Assembly (NCBI RefSeq): GCF_016282985.1 | Contig: NZ_JAEELZ010000002.1 | Span: 1-33,880 of the forward strand | Source: Methanosphaera sp. | GTDB lineage: Archaea > Methanobacteriota > Methanobacteria > Methanobacteriales > Methanobacteriaceae | Direction: 5' to 3' | Length of the DNA: 33,880 nt | In this document: in pieces, positions 18,440-27,075 of the stretch | Layout of the letters: each line of letters starts with the position of its first letter | Numbering within the stretch: position 1 is the stretch's first letter | The notes under the pieces: generated by a model | The model's database searches: none | What the model saw: only the letters and a program-made list of their open reading frames with translations | What the model was told of the DNA's origin: nothing | Program-made: the position numbers and the translations under genes

Positions 18440-19136
18440 ATATTAACCCCCATATTATGAAAACATACACTAGTGAAAGAACAACCGAGATTATGAAACA
18501 GGATATTGTTCCGGAAATAATCTTTTGTTTAAATTTCTCATCATAGAAACCTTGAATCGTTCCCCCAATATTATAGGATGCCATAACTGCAACAATAAAA
18601 AACAACATTAATGAAAAAATCGTTGCCAATGTTCCATTTATTACTGTTGAATAATTCAAATAAGTTGAAAATGTGGAATAAATAGATGCAAATGCTAAAC
18701 TACCTCCAACACCTCCAAGCAATGAACCTATTAAACCACTAACATATGAAATTGTTGGAATTCCATGACCTGTTGTACCGGGACTTACAAAAGCGTCCTG
18801 TTCAAAACCTGTGAGGGGATCCTTCTCAAAATTTGAGGATGCAAGAGGAACACCAACCCCATAAATATGTATTACGTTTGAAAAAAACATGGTGATTGAC
18901 ATCATTATCATAGAACCTACTGCACCGCTTAGTGCTATAATGTAATTAGGTTGTCCAATTGCCAATGCTGCTGACAATATACCCGTAATACCCATACCTA
19001 TAGTTATCATTGGAGCCCCAGTAGGTACTCCTGCAGAAGTTGATAATGCTGCCGGTGCTCCACCCACAGGAATAAAATGAACCCCTATCCCAATAAGAGT
19101 TGAACCTATAATTAAACTAATTAATAATTCCCACAT
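18432..19136 (-). CDS. mtrD: Tetrahydromethanopterin S-methyltransferase subunit D
   Basis: A 234-residue integral membrane protein of the Mtr sodium-pumping core, with about six spans. A glycine- and alanine-rich segment VGGAPAALSTSAGVPTGAP follows the first span, and the long loop near residues 95-130 (GVPLASSNFEKDPLTGFEQD) is characteristic. I start at the ATG at 19136. The frame can be read one codon further to a TTG without any reason to prefer it. Confidence 0.93.
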   Translation of the reverse strand: MWELLISLIIGSTLIGIGVHFIPVGGAPAALSTSAGVPTGAPMITIGMGITGILSAALAIGQPNYIIALSGAVGSMIMMSITMFFSNVIHIYGVGVPLASSNFEKDPLTGFEQDAFVSPGTTGHGIPTISYVSGLIGSLLGGVGGSLAFASIYSTFSTYLNYSTVINGTLATIFSLMLFFIVAVMASYNIGGTIQGFYDEKFKQKIISGTISCFIISVVLSLVYVFIIWGLIYG

Positions 19137-19154
19137 CAATTAAATACACCCTTA

Positions 19155-20027
19155 TTATTTTTCATATTTTCCAAAGTTTATACGAGCATTCTTTTCAATA
19201 ATTATGTTTAAAATAAAAAACAACAACACAATTATTAAACCTGCTATCAATCCATAGTTTATTCCGAATACCAGATTAATCCAAAATGTTAGGAAAATTA
19301 TTAGTCCAAAACACAATCCTGAAATAGGTCCACCAAATTTAGAACAGAATCTAACAACATCAATAGAATTTCTTGAACCTAAAGGTGATTTTGTAGCTAT
19401 ATTTCCATTATTTGAAACTGCAATTCCAGAACCGAACTCATGATTCTGATATAATTTTTCTGCCCCATAATGAATATCTCCAATAGCAGAACCTATAGTT
19501 CCTAAAGAAATCCCCATCAGTAAAGCTGTTACAGGTAAACTTAATGGAACAGCAGGATCCAATAAATAAACCATAATATAAGATAATGTTGTAATTGAAA
19601 ATAGAGTTATGAATGCATGTGCTGCACTGATAGGAATATGTTTAATTAATACATCCAAAAACAATGGCTGATTATATAATGCCTGACTAGTTATACGTCC
19701 CATGTATGAAGTAATAGATAATATTACCTGAACAAGAGTTGCAATAAGAGCAGAAATTAATAATACCAATACAACAGGATAATTTAATGTAAATAAAACA
19801 TATGCTATGGAACCAGCAATTGTAGCTGTTGTACCCATTAGTACTGGTTCACCAGAAACTGCCCTATTGAAAAGTTTGTGCAAATTACCTACCTGAGGTG
19901 CTAATTGTACTTGAGAATTTGGATTACTGGTAGATGCTACATCAGATTCCAAATCCTCAAATATACCTGCAATTATAGCAATTAGCCCCATTAAAGCAAC
20001 AAGCACTAAATTAAAAAGCATATCCAT
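19155..20027 (-). CDS. mtrE: Tetrahydromethanopterin S-methyltransferase subunit E
   Basis: A 290-residue integral membrane protein, the first structural gene of the mtr operon. It has about six hydrophobic spans. The cytoplasmic loop after the first span (GIFEDLESDVASTSNPNSQV, then HKLFNRAVSGEPV) and the GSAIGDIHYGAEKLYQNHEF stretch are diagnostic and carry conserved acidic residues considered for sodium binding. GGGGAAAAG precedes the ATG. It follows mcrC after 15 bases. Confidence 0.94.
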   Translation of the reverse strand: MDMLFNLVLVALMGLIAIIAGIFEDLESDVASTSNPNSQVQLAPQVGNLHKLFNRAVSGEPVLMGTTATIAGSIAYVLFTLNYPVVLVLLISALIATLVQVILSITSYMGRITSQALYNQPLFLDVLIKHIPISAAHAFITLFSITTLSYIMVYLLDPAVPLSLPVTALLMGISLGTIGSAIGDIHYGAEKLYQNHEFGSGIAVSNNGNIATKSPLGSRNSIDVVRFCSKFGGPISGLCFGLIIFLTFWINLVFGINYGLIAGLIIVLLFFILNIIIEKNARINFGKYEK

Positions 20028-20042
20028 ACACTTTTCCCCAAT

Positions 20043-20645
20043 TTAATTTCCATAAGTCTGTATAGTATTTTCTACTTTATCAATAATTTCATCCAATTTA
20101 TCCTGAGAACATGTTTCACCACGAATTACATCAGTAATTAACTCAACAATTGTTCCTTTAGTCTCTGGTTTTTCTGGCATAACTGCGGCAGTTTTTACAC
20201 CGATACGTGCAAAATCCTCATAATCCACAGGGTATTGTGCAATAATTATAACAGGTTTGTTAATATTTTTCAATACATGTTTAGCTTTATAAATTATGTG
20301 ATTTTTTACTCCACCAAAGTGAATTAAAACAACTTTATGCCTATTCATCTGAGATATTTCTTTAGGTGTAACACCAAATAATCCTTGACCTCCACCAGAA
20401 GGCGTATCTTTTGGCACACCAGAACCTGCATTAAGCACCAAAGTACTGGTTTGAATATTTGCCTCCCTTAAAGCAAAGGTAATTTCACAAACAGGTTTTG
20501 TAATGTGTCTACGGCCGGGAGACATAGCTACAGCCAGTAAATCATCACCACATTGAGCATAAGTTCCCCTTTGTGCAATTCCACCACCTTCACCTATTCC
20601 TCTTGTTTCCCTACAATCTACTATATGAGTACTTTTTCCAATCAT
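20043..20645 (-). CDS. mcrC: McrC, component of the methyl-CoM reductase activation machinery
   Basis: A 200-residue McrC protein, clearly recognised from [20 protein letters not shown], then [20 protein letters not shown] and [12 protein letters not shown]. McrC is not a subunit of the mature reductase. It belongs to the ATP-dependent complex (component A3a) that reduces F430 nickel to its active state. It is normally found inside mcrBDCGA. Here it stands alone as first gene before mtrE, while the only reductase operon in the window (mrtBDGA) lacks a C gene. A minus-strand TATA-like TATAAATATA at 20674-20683 fits a promoter. Confidence 0.92.
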   Translation of the reverse strand: MIGKSTHIVDCRETRGIGEGGGIAQRGTYAQCGDDLLAVAMSPGRRHITKPVCEITFALREANIQTSTLVLNAGSGVPKDTPSGGGQGLFGVTPKEISQMNRHKVVLIHFGGVKNHIIYKAKHVLKNINKPVIIIAQYPVDYEDFARIGVKTAAVMPEKPETKGTIVELITDVIRGETCSQDKLDEIIDKVENTIQTYGN

Positions 20646-20788
20646 AATTACACTACCTGAAATATTATTATCTTATATTTATATTAATTAATTATCTGAT
20701 TTTCTTTCATTATATCTTTTTTTAAATATGATAACTGTGTAGAAAATATACGATACAAATAAAAATTATAATTTAGATATTAATATTT
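20646..20788. promoter_or_regulatory. Divergent promoter region of mcrC-mtr and mmp10
   Basis: Only 143 bases separate the two divergent starts. TATAAATATA on the minus strand (20674-20683) is well placed for mcrC, and GGTAGTG serves as its ribosome site. On the plus side AT-rich tracts run up to the mmp10 ATG with no ribosome site, so that message may be leaderless. Shared space suggests joint control of Mtr and reductase maturation. Confidence 0.5.
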
Positions 20789-22030
20789 ATGCAAATTATG
20801 GCTGATGTAGGTGGAATACCTGGAAAAAATTGTAGAGGTTTTTGTGAATATTGTTACTTCAAAACCGTCCGTGAAGCCAAGATACTTGGCTGTAAAAACT
20901 GTCCGCCGGGACAGATAGGATGTCCTCACTGTAGTACTGATACAAACATGACAAGAGATTATTTTCCTGCTTATCAAGTGTTATCAACATTACAAACAGA
21001 TATTTTCCAGAGAAACATTCCACAAGATACTATGGTAAATATTACAGGAGATGGAGATATAAGCTGTTATCCGGATCTTCTAAATTTAACTCGTGGAATA
21101 AAAGATATGGGCTTACCCATGCATTTAGGTTATACAAGTGGAAAGGGTATTGATGATGCCAATATTGTTGATACTCTGATAAACCATGGAGTTGTAGAAA
21201 CAACATATACAACTTTTTCAACAGACCCTGCTCTCAGAAAAAGATGGATGCATGATCCTACTCCTGAAGCATCCGTTGAAGCTTTAAAACGTTTTTGTGA
21301 ATCATGTGACGTACATGCGGCATCAATTATTATTCCGGGAGTTAATGATGGTGAAGAATTGGCACGTACCTGTGAAAATTTAGAATCCTGGGGTGCTAAA
21401 GCCCTCATTTTAATGAGGTTTGCAAACACCAGAAATCAGGGTTTAATATTAAGTGAAAAACCGATTATTCCGGGAATTGAACAACAAAGCATAGAAGAAT
21501 TCAAACAGCTAGTTATTGATACATCAAAAGAATATAATTTAAGAGTTACTGGAACACCAGTCTGTGATCCCGAAACAGACAGCCCTTATGCATTAGCTAA
21601 AGATAAAAATAAAGAATACCTTGAAATATTAACACCTATAAAAGCAGAAGCAACAATAATCACGGGAAAAATTTCAGCAGAATACATTTCAAAAATAATT
21701 GAAAATTTAGGTGCTTCAGAACATGTCAATGTAATCGGAACCGAACAGGAAATTGCTTGTTTAATTACAGAACAGGATTTAAGAGAAATTAACTTAGAAG
21801 AAGTAAAAGACACGGTAATCATTCCGGGAAGATGTTTTGTACATGACATGGTTGCTGAAGAGATATTCAGAAGCGATGGAAAATTCAGATTGATACATAG
21901 AGGACCTGATTTATTAACTGTTGACGGAGAAATGAGTGGAACTTTAACTAAAAATGATGTTTTAAAACATGAATTATATGCTTTTGAAGATTTAATTGAG
22001 TTAATAAATTATATGGGTGTAAAAATATAA
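20789..22030 (+). CDS. mmp10: Methanogenesis marker 10, McrA arginine methyltransferase
   Basis: A 413-residue B12-dependent radical SAM enzyme that installs the 5-methylarginine in the alpha subunit of methyl-CoM reductase. The radical SAM cluster motif CRGFCEYC is at residues 15-22. A second cysteine set, GCKNC and GCPHC (35-48), could hold another metal centre. The opening MQIMADVGGIPGKNCRG is the family's hallmark, and on that basis I use the ATG at 20789 although no ribosome site precedes it. The target arginine is present in mrtA in this same window. Divergent from mcrC-mtr and followed by taw2 after 12 bases. Confidence 0.9.
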   Translation: MQIMADVGGIPGKNCRGFCEYCYFKTVREAKILGCKNCPPGQIGCPHCSTDTNMTRDYFPAYQVLSTLQTDIFQRNIPQDTMVNITGDGDISCYPDLLNLTRGIKDMGLPMHLGYTSGKGIDDANIVDTLINHGVVETTYTTFSTDPALRKRWMHDPTPEASVEALKRFCESCDVHAASIIIPGVNDGEELARTCENLESWGAKALILMRFANTRNQGLILSEKPIIPGIEQQSIEEFKQLVIDTSKEYNLRVTGTPVCDPETDSPYALAKDKNKEYLEILTPIKAEATIITGKISAEYISKIIENLGASEHVNVIGTEQEIACLITEQDLREINLEEVKDTVIIPGRCFVHDMVAEEIFRSDGKFRLIHRGPDLLTVDGEMSGTLTKNDVLKHELYAFEDLIELINYMGVKI

Positions 22031-22042
22031 GAGGTTCATATA

Positions 22043-22774
22043 ATGAAAGGTAAACTAATAGGGGACATACTGGTAGTAAAAAAAGAACCGGATAATTTAG
22101 AGGAAATCATCAAATTACCTTATGTTAACAAGGTTGTTAAATTAGGTAAAATTCATGGCCAAAAAAGAGAACCTGAAGTTGAGATGATATATGGTGAAGG
22201 AACTGAAACAATACACAAAGAAAACTACTGTAAATTTAAGTTTGATGTAGCCAAAATTATGTGGTCCAAAGGAAATACTGGCGAAAGACTAAGAATGAGC
22301 AAGATGCCGGATAAAAATGAGACAATTATCGACATGTTTGCAGGAATAGGCTATTTTACTATTCCAATGGCCGTACATTCAAAACCTAAAAAAATTTACG
22401 CAATAGAAATAAATCCCGTATCATACAATTATCTTTGCGAAAACGTGAAACTAAACAAAGTCGAGGATATTGTAACCCCTATTTTAGGTGATTGTAGCTT
22501 ACAGAACTTTGATCATGAAGCAGACAGAATTATGATGGGTTACATTGGAGGAACACATCATTACCTGGATAGTGCTATGAAATATCTTAAAGAAGGAGGC
22601 ATTATCCATTATCATGAATCAACACCCGAACCTATACTATTCGAAAGACCTGTGAATAGAGTTGAAGAAGCTGCAAAAAAAGTAGGTAGAGAAATAGAAG
22701 TATTAAACAAACGTACAATAAAAAAATACTCCCCAGGCGTTTTTCATACAGTTGTTGACATAAAAGTTAATTAA
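22043..22774 (+). CDS. taw2: Probable tRNA-Phe aminocarboxypropyltransferase Taw2
   Basis: A 243-residue Rossmann-fold SAM-dependent enzyme of the Trm5/TYW2 group. SAM motif I is DMFAGIGYFTIP and motif II is IYAIEINPVSYNYL. At the place where Trm5 m1G methyltransferases have NPPY, this protein has DRIMMGYIGGTHH, the pattern of TYW2/Taw2, which adds the aminocarboxypropyl group during wyosine formation at position 37 of tRNA-Phe. The short length without the Trm5 N-terminal domain agrees. Trm5-like methyltransferase is the alternative. AGAGGT precedes its ATG. Its end overlaps the convergent cofG by eight bases. Confidence 0.75.
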   Translation: MKGKLIGDILVVKKEPDNLEEIIKLPYVNKVVKLGKIHGQKREPEVEMIYGEGTETIHKENYCKFKFDVAKIMWSKGNTGERLRMSKMPDKNETIIDMFAGIGYFTIPMAVHSKPKKIYAIEINPVSYNYLCENVKLNKVEDIVTPILGDCSLQNFDHEADRIMMGYIGGTHHYLDSAMKYLKEGGIIHYHESTPEPILFERPVNRVEEAAKKVGREIEVLNKRTIKKYSPGVFHTVVDIKVN

Positions 22775-23858
22775 TCTCATGTTGAAGTTTAATGACTGTA
22801 TCATAAACTTTTTCTTTTAAATATTTATCATTAATATATTTTTCATATACAGGCAATCTTTCTTTTAACGAAAAATTAATTTTACTTAACGTTGATGATA
22901 AATCATTAACGGAAGGCCAATCATTCTCAGGATTAACATAATCCTTTGTTAATGGAGAAATTCCTCCCATATCATCAGCTCCACATAAAATAAAGAAACT
23001 CATCCAATCATGATTTAAATTAGGTGGAATTTGTATACTGACATCCGGAAACATGACTGTAGCCAGAACAGTTAATTTTAACAAATCAATTAAAGATGGT
23101 TCAGGATGATCCTTCATAGGAATATTACTTTTAGGTTTAAAATTTTGAATAATTATTTCCTGAATATGACCATACTTGTCTTGTAAATCTCTTAATGCAA
23201 ATAAAGAATCTATATGATCATCAGTTGTTTCACCAATACCGATCAATAAACCTGTAGTGAATGGAATATTCTCTTTACCTGCATTTTTTATGAAATTTAT
23301 TCTTTTATCAGGATTTTTACCAGGACTGTCCTTGTGTACTATTGTTTTAAGTAATTTTTTATTTGTTGTTTCCAACATCAAACCCATTGATGCATTTACT
23401 TCTGACAAATATCTTAAATCAGACCTTGAAATTATTCCCATATTGGTATGAGGTAACATTTCATTATCCACCAGTATTCTTTCTGATAAATAATATACAT
23501 AGTCCACCATTGATTCAAAACCATACTTTTCTAATTCATTTTTTACATAATCATTTTTATCTGATGATTCGCCAAAAGCAAATAATGCTTCGGTACATTT
23601 GACTTTCTTAGCTTTTTGAACCATGTTAAGTACAGTTTCCTTGTTCATCACAAGATATTCCGCTTCATCAACATCCTGTTTAAAAGTACAGTATCCGCAA
23701 TTATTTTGGCAGATATGTGTTAAAGGTAAAAAAATATTTTTAGAAAAAGTAATCTCATTTGAACGATTATGATTTATTTCCTTAATAAAATCCAAAAAAG
23801 TGTTTAAATCAGCATTTAAAATATTTCTAGCTTCTATCTTAGATAATTCATTAATCAT
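22767..23858 (-). CDS. cofG: 7,8-didemethyl-8-hydroxy-5-deazariboflavin synthase subunit 1 (CofG)
   Basis: A 363-residue radical SAM enzyme that works with CofH to make the deazaflavin ring of coenzyme F420. The cluster motif CQNNCGYC is at residues 50-57. FGESSDKND, IQNFKPKSNIPM and the diagnostic GADDMGGISPLTKDYVNPEN stretch separate it from CofH. I choose the ATG at 23858 because GTGAT stands four bases before it. A GTG nine bases upstream is possible. It is third in the mptA operon and converges on taw2. Confidence 0.9.
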   Translation of the reverse strand: MINELSKIEARNILNADLNTFLDFIKEINHNRSNEITFSKNIFLPLTHICQNNCGYCTFKQDVDEAEYLVMNKETVLNMVQKAKKVKCTEALFAFGESSDKNDYVKNELEKYGFESMVDYVYYLSERILVDNEMLPHTNMGIISRSDLRYLSEVNASMGLMLETTNKKLLKTIVHKDSPGKNPDKRINFIKNAGKENIPFTTGLLIGIGETTDDHIDSLFALRDLQDKYGHIQEIIIQNFKPKSNIPMKDHPEPSLIDLLKLTVLATVMFPDVSIQIPPNLNHDWMSFFILCGADDMGGISPLTKDYVNPENDWPSVNDLSSTLSKINFSLKERLPVYEKYINDKYLKEKVYDTVIKLQHEIN

Positions 23859-23881
23859 TTTAATCACGTGAAAAAAAGAAA

Positions 23882-24331
23882 TTAGGATGTGAATTCGGTC
23901 ATACGAAGAACCATTGTTTCAACAAACATTGGTCCAAAACCAGATTTGTCCATGTAAAGAACTACATAAACTGCCAAATCATCTATCTGACCAATTGCAT
24001 ACTCTGCATAAAATCCGGTCATTTCAAAGGTATTCTTTAATTTTTCTATCCCATCCAAACCGTTTGACTGGTCGTAAACCTCTTCTGTTTTTCTTAATAT
24101 GGTATCTACCTTATCAGTAAATTCCCTTGCCTTATTGGACTCCTTTTCTATTTTTTTAATATTTAATTCTTCAAACAATTCCATCAGTCGTGGATACATA
24201 TCCTCAGGTTTAACTTTATTATGGGTTTTTCCCCTAATTATCATTGACTCCGTACTGTGAACTACTGGTTTACATCCTTCAAAGGCATCCATTTTCTCCA
24301 TGATAGGTCTTGATATTTCCATTACTTCCAT
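23882..24331 (-). CDS. Uncharacterised conserved archaeal protein between mptA and cofG
   Basis: A 149-residue soluble protein with no signal, membrane span or cysteine pair. It resembles the archaeal family I know as DUF2120, but that assignment is from memory. The N-terminus (SRPIMEKMDAFEGCKPVVHS then TESMIIRG) looks strand-rich, the middle is helical and charged, and a strand pair follows (IDDLAVYVVLYMDKSG, then FVETMVLRM). The start has GGAGTGA within the mptA stop region, only four bases after that gene. Location between a methanopterin gene and an F420 gene makes a part in coenzyme synthesis plausible, without further support. Confidence 0.7.
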   Translation of the reverse strand: MEVMEISRPIMEKMDAFEGCKPVVHSTESMIIRGKTHNKVKPEDMYPRLMELFEELNIKKIEKESNKAREFTDKVDTILRKTEEVYDQSNGLDGIEKLKNTFEMTGFYAEYAIGQIDDLAVYVVLYMDKSGFGPMFVETMVLRMTEFTS

Positions 24332-24335
24332 ATTT

Positions 24336-25280
24336 TCACTCCATATTATTTTCTTGTTTTAATTCGCCCATTGATGCAACTTTTTCAGCATAAGCATTAT
24401 GTTGATGAATACTTTCTTCATTAACTTGTTTTATTGTTACCATTGAATTGTCAGGCAAATCCGAATATTTCTCCAATAAACCTAATACCATGTTACGTAC
24501 ACAATCCTCTACAAAAACAGGATTTTTATGTGCATTTGTTACAATTTTGTTTTCATCAGGTCTTTTCAAAATTTCACATACAGGAGAACTCATAGAATTT
24601 TGTATAATTGTTATTAAATCATCAACATTGACATTTTGGTTTTCAGAAACTTCCAAAAGAATTGTTCCAATACCTCTTTGATTGTGTGATGCAAAAGTAA
24701 CTGCTTCTAAAACTTTTTGAGTGGTTTCCTCATCCAAAAATTCCAATAATTTTTCTTTGGATTCCTGTTCCACTGATTCCTGAGCACATGGACATACTGT
24801 CATACCCACAACCTGTGCACCAACCATTTTCCTTACAGAAATATTGCCTAAATCATCTTTCATAGCTATTGCTCTGGCAATGATATGTGTTGTTTCTTGA
24901 GTTTTTTTATGAGTGACTGGAGAAAATTTGTTAATTATGTATTCGCTTGTAGCTTCTGTTTCGGCTCTTACTGCATATTCATGTTTTTCTAATAATCGTT
25001 TAACCAAATTAGCGCAAATATCTTCTATATGAATTTCCATATCACTAACAGATTCATCTATTACTTCAGAGATCGCTTCCGGATTTCTGGACATGTGTAC
25101 ACCTTTTTGTGTACTTGGTAAATCTACAAAAGCATCAAAGGTCGGTAATAAAATTATTGGTCGTTTATTATCTCTTTGAATCTTCACTAATTTTTTAACT
25201 CCAGTAACACCCACACGTGTCAATGATATAGGTGCATTAGGTTGTTTATCTTGCGTATCTGGAAATTCTTGAACCGGCAT
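24336..25280 (-). CDS. mptA: GTP cyclohydrolase MptA
   Basis: A 314-residue archaeal GTP cyclohydrolase, the iron-dependent type that makes the cyclic phosphate of dihydroneopterin from GTP, first step to tetrahydromethanopterin. LTRVGVTGVKKLVKI, then LPTFDAFVDLPSTQKGVHMSR and MTVCPCAQESVEQES are family signatures. The last holds the active-site cysteine and metal region. AGGAG stands before the ATG. First gene of the mptA-unknown-cofG operon. Full length. Confidence 0.92.
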   Translation of the reverse strand: MPVQEFPDTQDKQPNAPISLTRVGVTGVKKLVKIQRDNKRPIILLPTFDAFVDLPSTQKGVHMSRNPEAISEVIDESVSDMEIHIEDICANLVKRLLEKHEYAVRAETEATSEYIINKFSPVTHKKTQETTHIIARAIAMKDDLGNISVRKMVGAQVVGMTVCPCAQESVEQESKEKLLEFLDEETTQKVLEAVTFASHNQRGIGTILLEVSENQNVNVDDLITIIQNSMSSPVCEILKRPDENKIVTNAHKNPVFVEDCVRNMVLGLLEKYSDLPDNSMVTIKQVNEESIHQHNAYAEKVASMGELKQENNME

Positions 25281-25421
25281 TATTATTTTCTCTCCTGTTT
25301 ATTAAAAATTAACTTATCTATGTAATGTTATATATTTTTTATATTTGAAATATCTTACCATAGAATTTAGAATAGAAAAAAAGAGATAGTTTTAAAAAGA
25401 ATAATTAAAAAAAAGAATTGA

Positions 25422-25931
25422 CTAAAAATTAATCATTGAAGAATTTAACTCTTCTTTAACAATATTTAGTACTGTTTGCGTGTATGTTTTTGTTACATTA
25501 TCTTCTTGAAGTAACAATTTGATAAATTTATTTAATTCGAATGTGTTTTTAAATTTTGCTATTATTATTCCATCAAATTGACCTGTTACATCATAAACTG
25601 CTAGTAAATTGTTTTTAAATGGTTCTTTTTCTGTTAAAAAGGATATTGTTCCACCTTTAATTTCAATACCGATTACTGCAGTCAAAGTATAACCTAATTT
25701 TTCATGATCAATAACTGGAACGAATTTACTTATAATACCAGATTTTGTTAATTTATCTACCCTATTATGTATTGTTCCAACAGAAACACCTAATTCTCTT
25801 GAAATTTTCCTATAGGATTTTCTTCCATCTTCACTTAATAATTCCAATATCTGTTTATCAAGTGAATCCATGTTCATTGCAATATTTTGAGGTTCAATAC
25901 TGTAGTCATTTAAATCTTGATTCATATACAT
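25422..25931 (-). CDS. Lrp/AsnC-family transcription regulator
   Basis: A 169-residue regulator. An N-terminal helix-turn-helix spans about residues 25-75 (DKQILELLSEDGRKSYRKIS, GVSVGTIHNRVDKL), followed by the ligand-binding RAM domain (TAVIGIEIKGG, then VYDVTGQFDGIIIAKF). Members sense amino acids or other small molecules and form octamers around DNA. Target genes are unknown. A perfect repeat ATAATA/TATTAT at 25977-25990 upstream may be its own operator. It is 141 bases upstream of mptA on the same strand, so some read-through into the coenzyme operon is conceivable. Confidence 0.88.
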   Translation of the reverse strand: MYMNQDLNDYSIEPQNIAMNMDSLDKQILELLSEDGRKSYRKISRELGVSVGTIHNRVDKLTKSGIISKFVPVIDHEKLGYTLTAVIGIEIKGGTISFLTEKEPFKNNLLAVYDVTGQFDGIIIAKFKNTFELNKFIKLLLQEDNVTKTYTQTVLNIVKEELNSSMINF

Positions 25932-26372
25932 CCCTACAATTATTATATATTATTTTTTGATACATCTACCAAATTTATAATACTTATTATGATATACACA
26001 TTATATAAACCTTTTGAGTTTTCTTTAAAAAAAAGAAAAAAATAATGATAATTTACAAAAATAGTAATGAAAAAAAATAAAAATTTCAAAAATCGATTAA
26101 AATAAATATTAAATTAATAAAAAAAAATTTTGAAAAAATGAAAATAGCCCATATGGAAAAATAAAAATTTAACAATAAAATATTTTCAATATATTAATAA
26201 ACCATGATAAAAAAAATAATCATTTTTTCGAATAAAATGTATTTTTTTCAATTAATCAAAATTCGATTATTTTTCTCAATTTGATGAATATAAAAAATAT
26301 TAAGAAAATCAAAATACAAATTATAAATTAATTAATAAAAAAAAGAATTTTAAAATACAATGGTGAAACATA
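25932..26372. promoter_or_regulatory. Divergent AT-rich region, Lrp gene to exported protein
   Basis: 441 bases, almost entirely A and T, with no gene. A palindrome ATAATA-CT-TATTAT at 25977-25990 lies 46 bases before the Lrp-family start and is a candidate autoregulatory site. On the plus strand ATTATAAATTAATT near 26319-26332 could be the TATA box of the following gene, and GGTGA at 26362-26366 is its ribosome site. ATCGATT-like words recur at about 26093 and 26270, but I see no clear array. Confidence 0.4.
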
Positions 26373-27065
26373 ATGAAATGGTACATATCTTTTATAATAA
26401 TAATTTTAATACTGATTGGCTTTCTTTATGTATCAACATCTTCATCATCAGATGATATTGAACCTTTGGGAAGGTTAGCATTTGTTAAAATAGCAAATCC
26501 GGACATGTATCCAGAACATGTGCATGCAAATTTATTAGCACAATATGCTGAAGAAAGAAATTCAAAATGTGCCATAGTTTTACATTTTGCGGGAAGTTCT
26601 AACTATAGAAATTTTTATAATGGAAAAGTATACATTATTGAAATGGCATTCATGGATACAGCAGGAGCACAAGTAAACATTGACTGGAATCAGGTATTAG
26701 ACTATGGAATTCATGGAGTACCCGATGACAAATGGAATTATAAAGTAGATGGAGAAATTTACGATAAATATGAAGATGCTTGGGCAAGAGTATTGGAAAT
26801 GGCCAAATCACAAGGACAAGAAGGACCTATACCTGTAGTATGGCATGGAACAGTTAGAGAAGGTAATATTTTCATTAACCCTGGATGTGGATTCCCATTA
26901 TATTACCAAGTATGTTCAAAAGAATTCGGACACTTTGGTGGAATAATGCGTGCAGCAACAGGTTCAATATTCCCATATTTCAATAATCCGTACAGATTTT
27001 ACGAAATACAACACGCACCGGAATTACAATATTACTACACACACAATATGTTAAACTATGAATAG
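26373..27065 (+). CDS. Membrane-anchored exported protein, unrecognised
   Basis: A 230-residue protein I do not recognise. A strongly hydrophobic segment at residues 4-22 followed by STSSSSDD is a signal anchor, so the rest should lie outside the membrane. The domain is rich in tyrosine, tryptophan and histidine and has only three cysteines (one near residue 66, then GCGFP and VCSKE near the end). GRLAFVKIANPDMYPEHVHA opens the domain. YGIHGVPDDKWNYKVDGEIY in the middle looks like an ordered enzyme or binding domain rather than a repeat or surface adhesin. It has its own promoter and a good GGTGA ribosome site, and no operon partner. Confidence 0.7.
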   Translation: MKWYISFIIIILILIGFLYVSTSSSSDDIEPLGRLAFVKIANPDMYPEHVHANLLAQYAEERNSKCAIVLHFAGSSNYRNFYNGKVYIIEMAFMDTAGAQVNIDWNQVLDYGIHGVPDDKWNYKVDGEIYDKYEDAWARVLEMAKSQGQEGPIPVVWHGTVREGNIFINPGCGFPLYYQVCSKEFGHFGGIMRAATGSIFPYFNNPYRFYEIQHAPELQYYYTHNMLNYE

Positions 27066-27075
27066 TATTAAAATC

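Noticed and set aside
22767-22774. Eight-base overlap of convergent taw2 and cofG as a sign of frameshift
   Set aside because: Both proteins end with normal family C-termini at their natural stops. Short convergent overlaps are common in compact genomes.
26020-26340. Possible CRISPR or tandem repeat array in the A/T-rich spacer
   Set aside because: Recurring AAAAAT and ATCGATT words reflect composition. There is no repeat of constant length and spacing, and no cas gene nearby.
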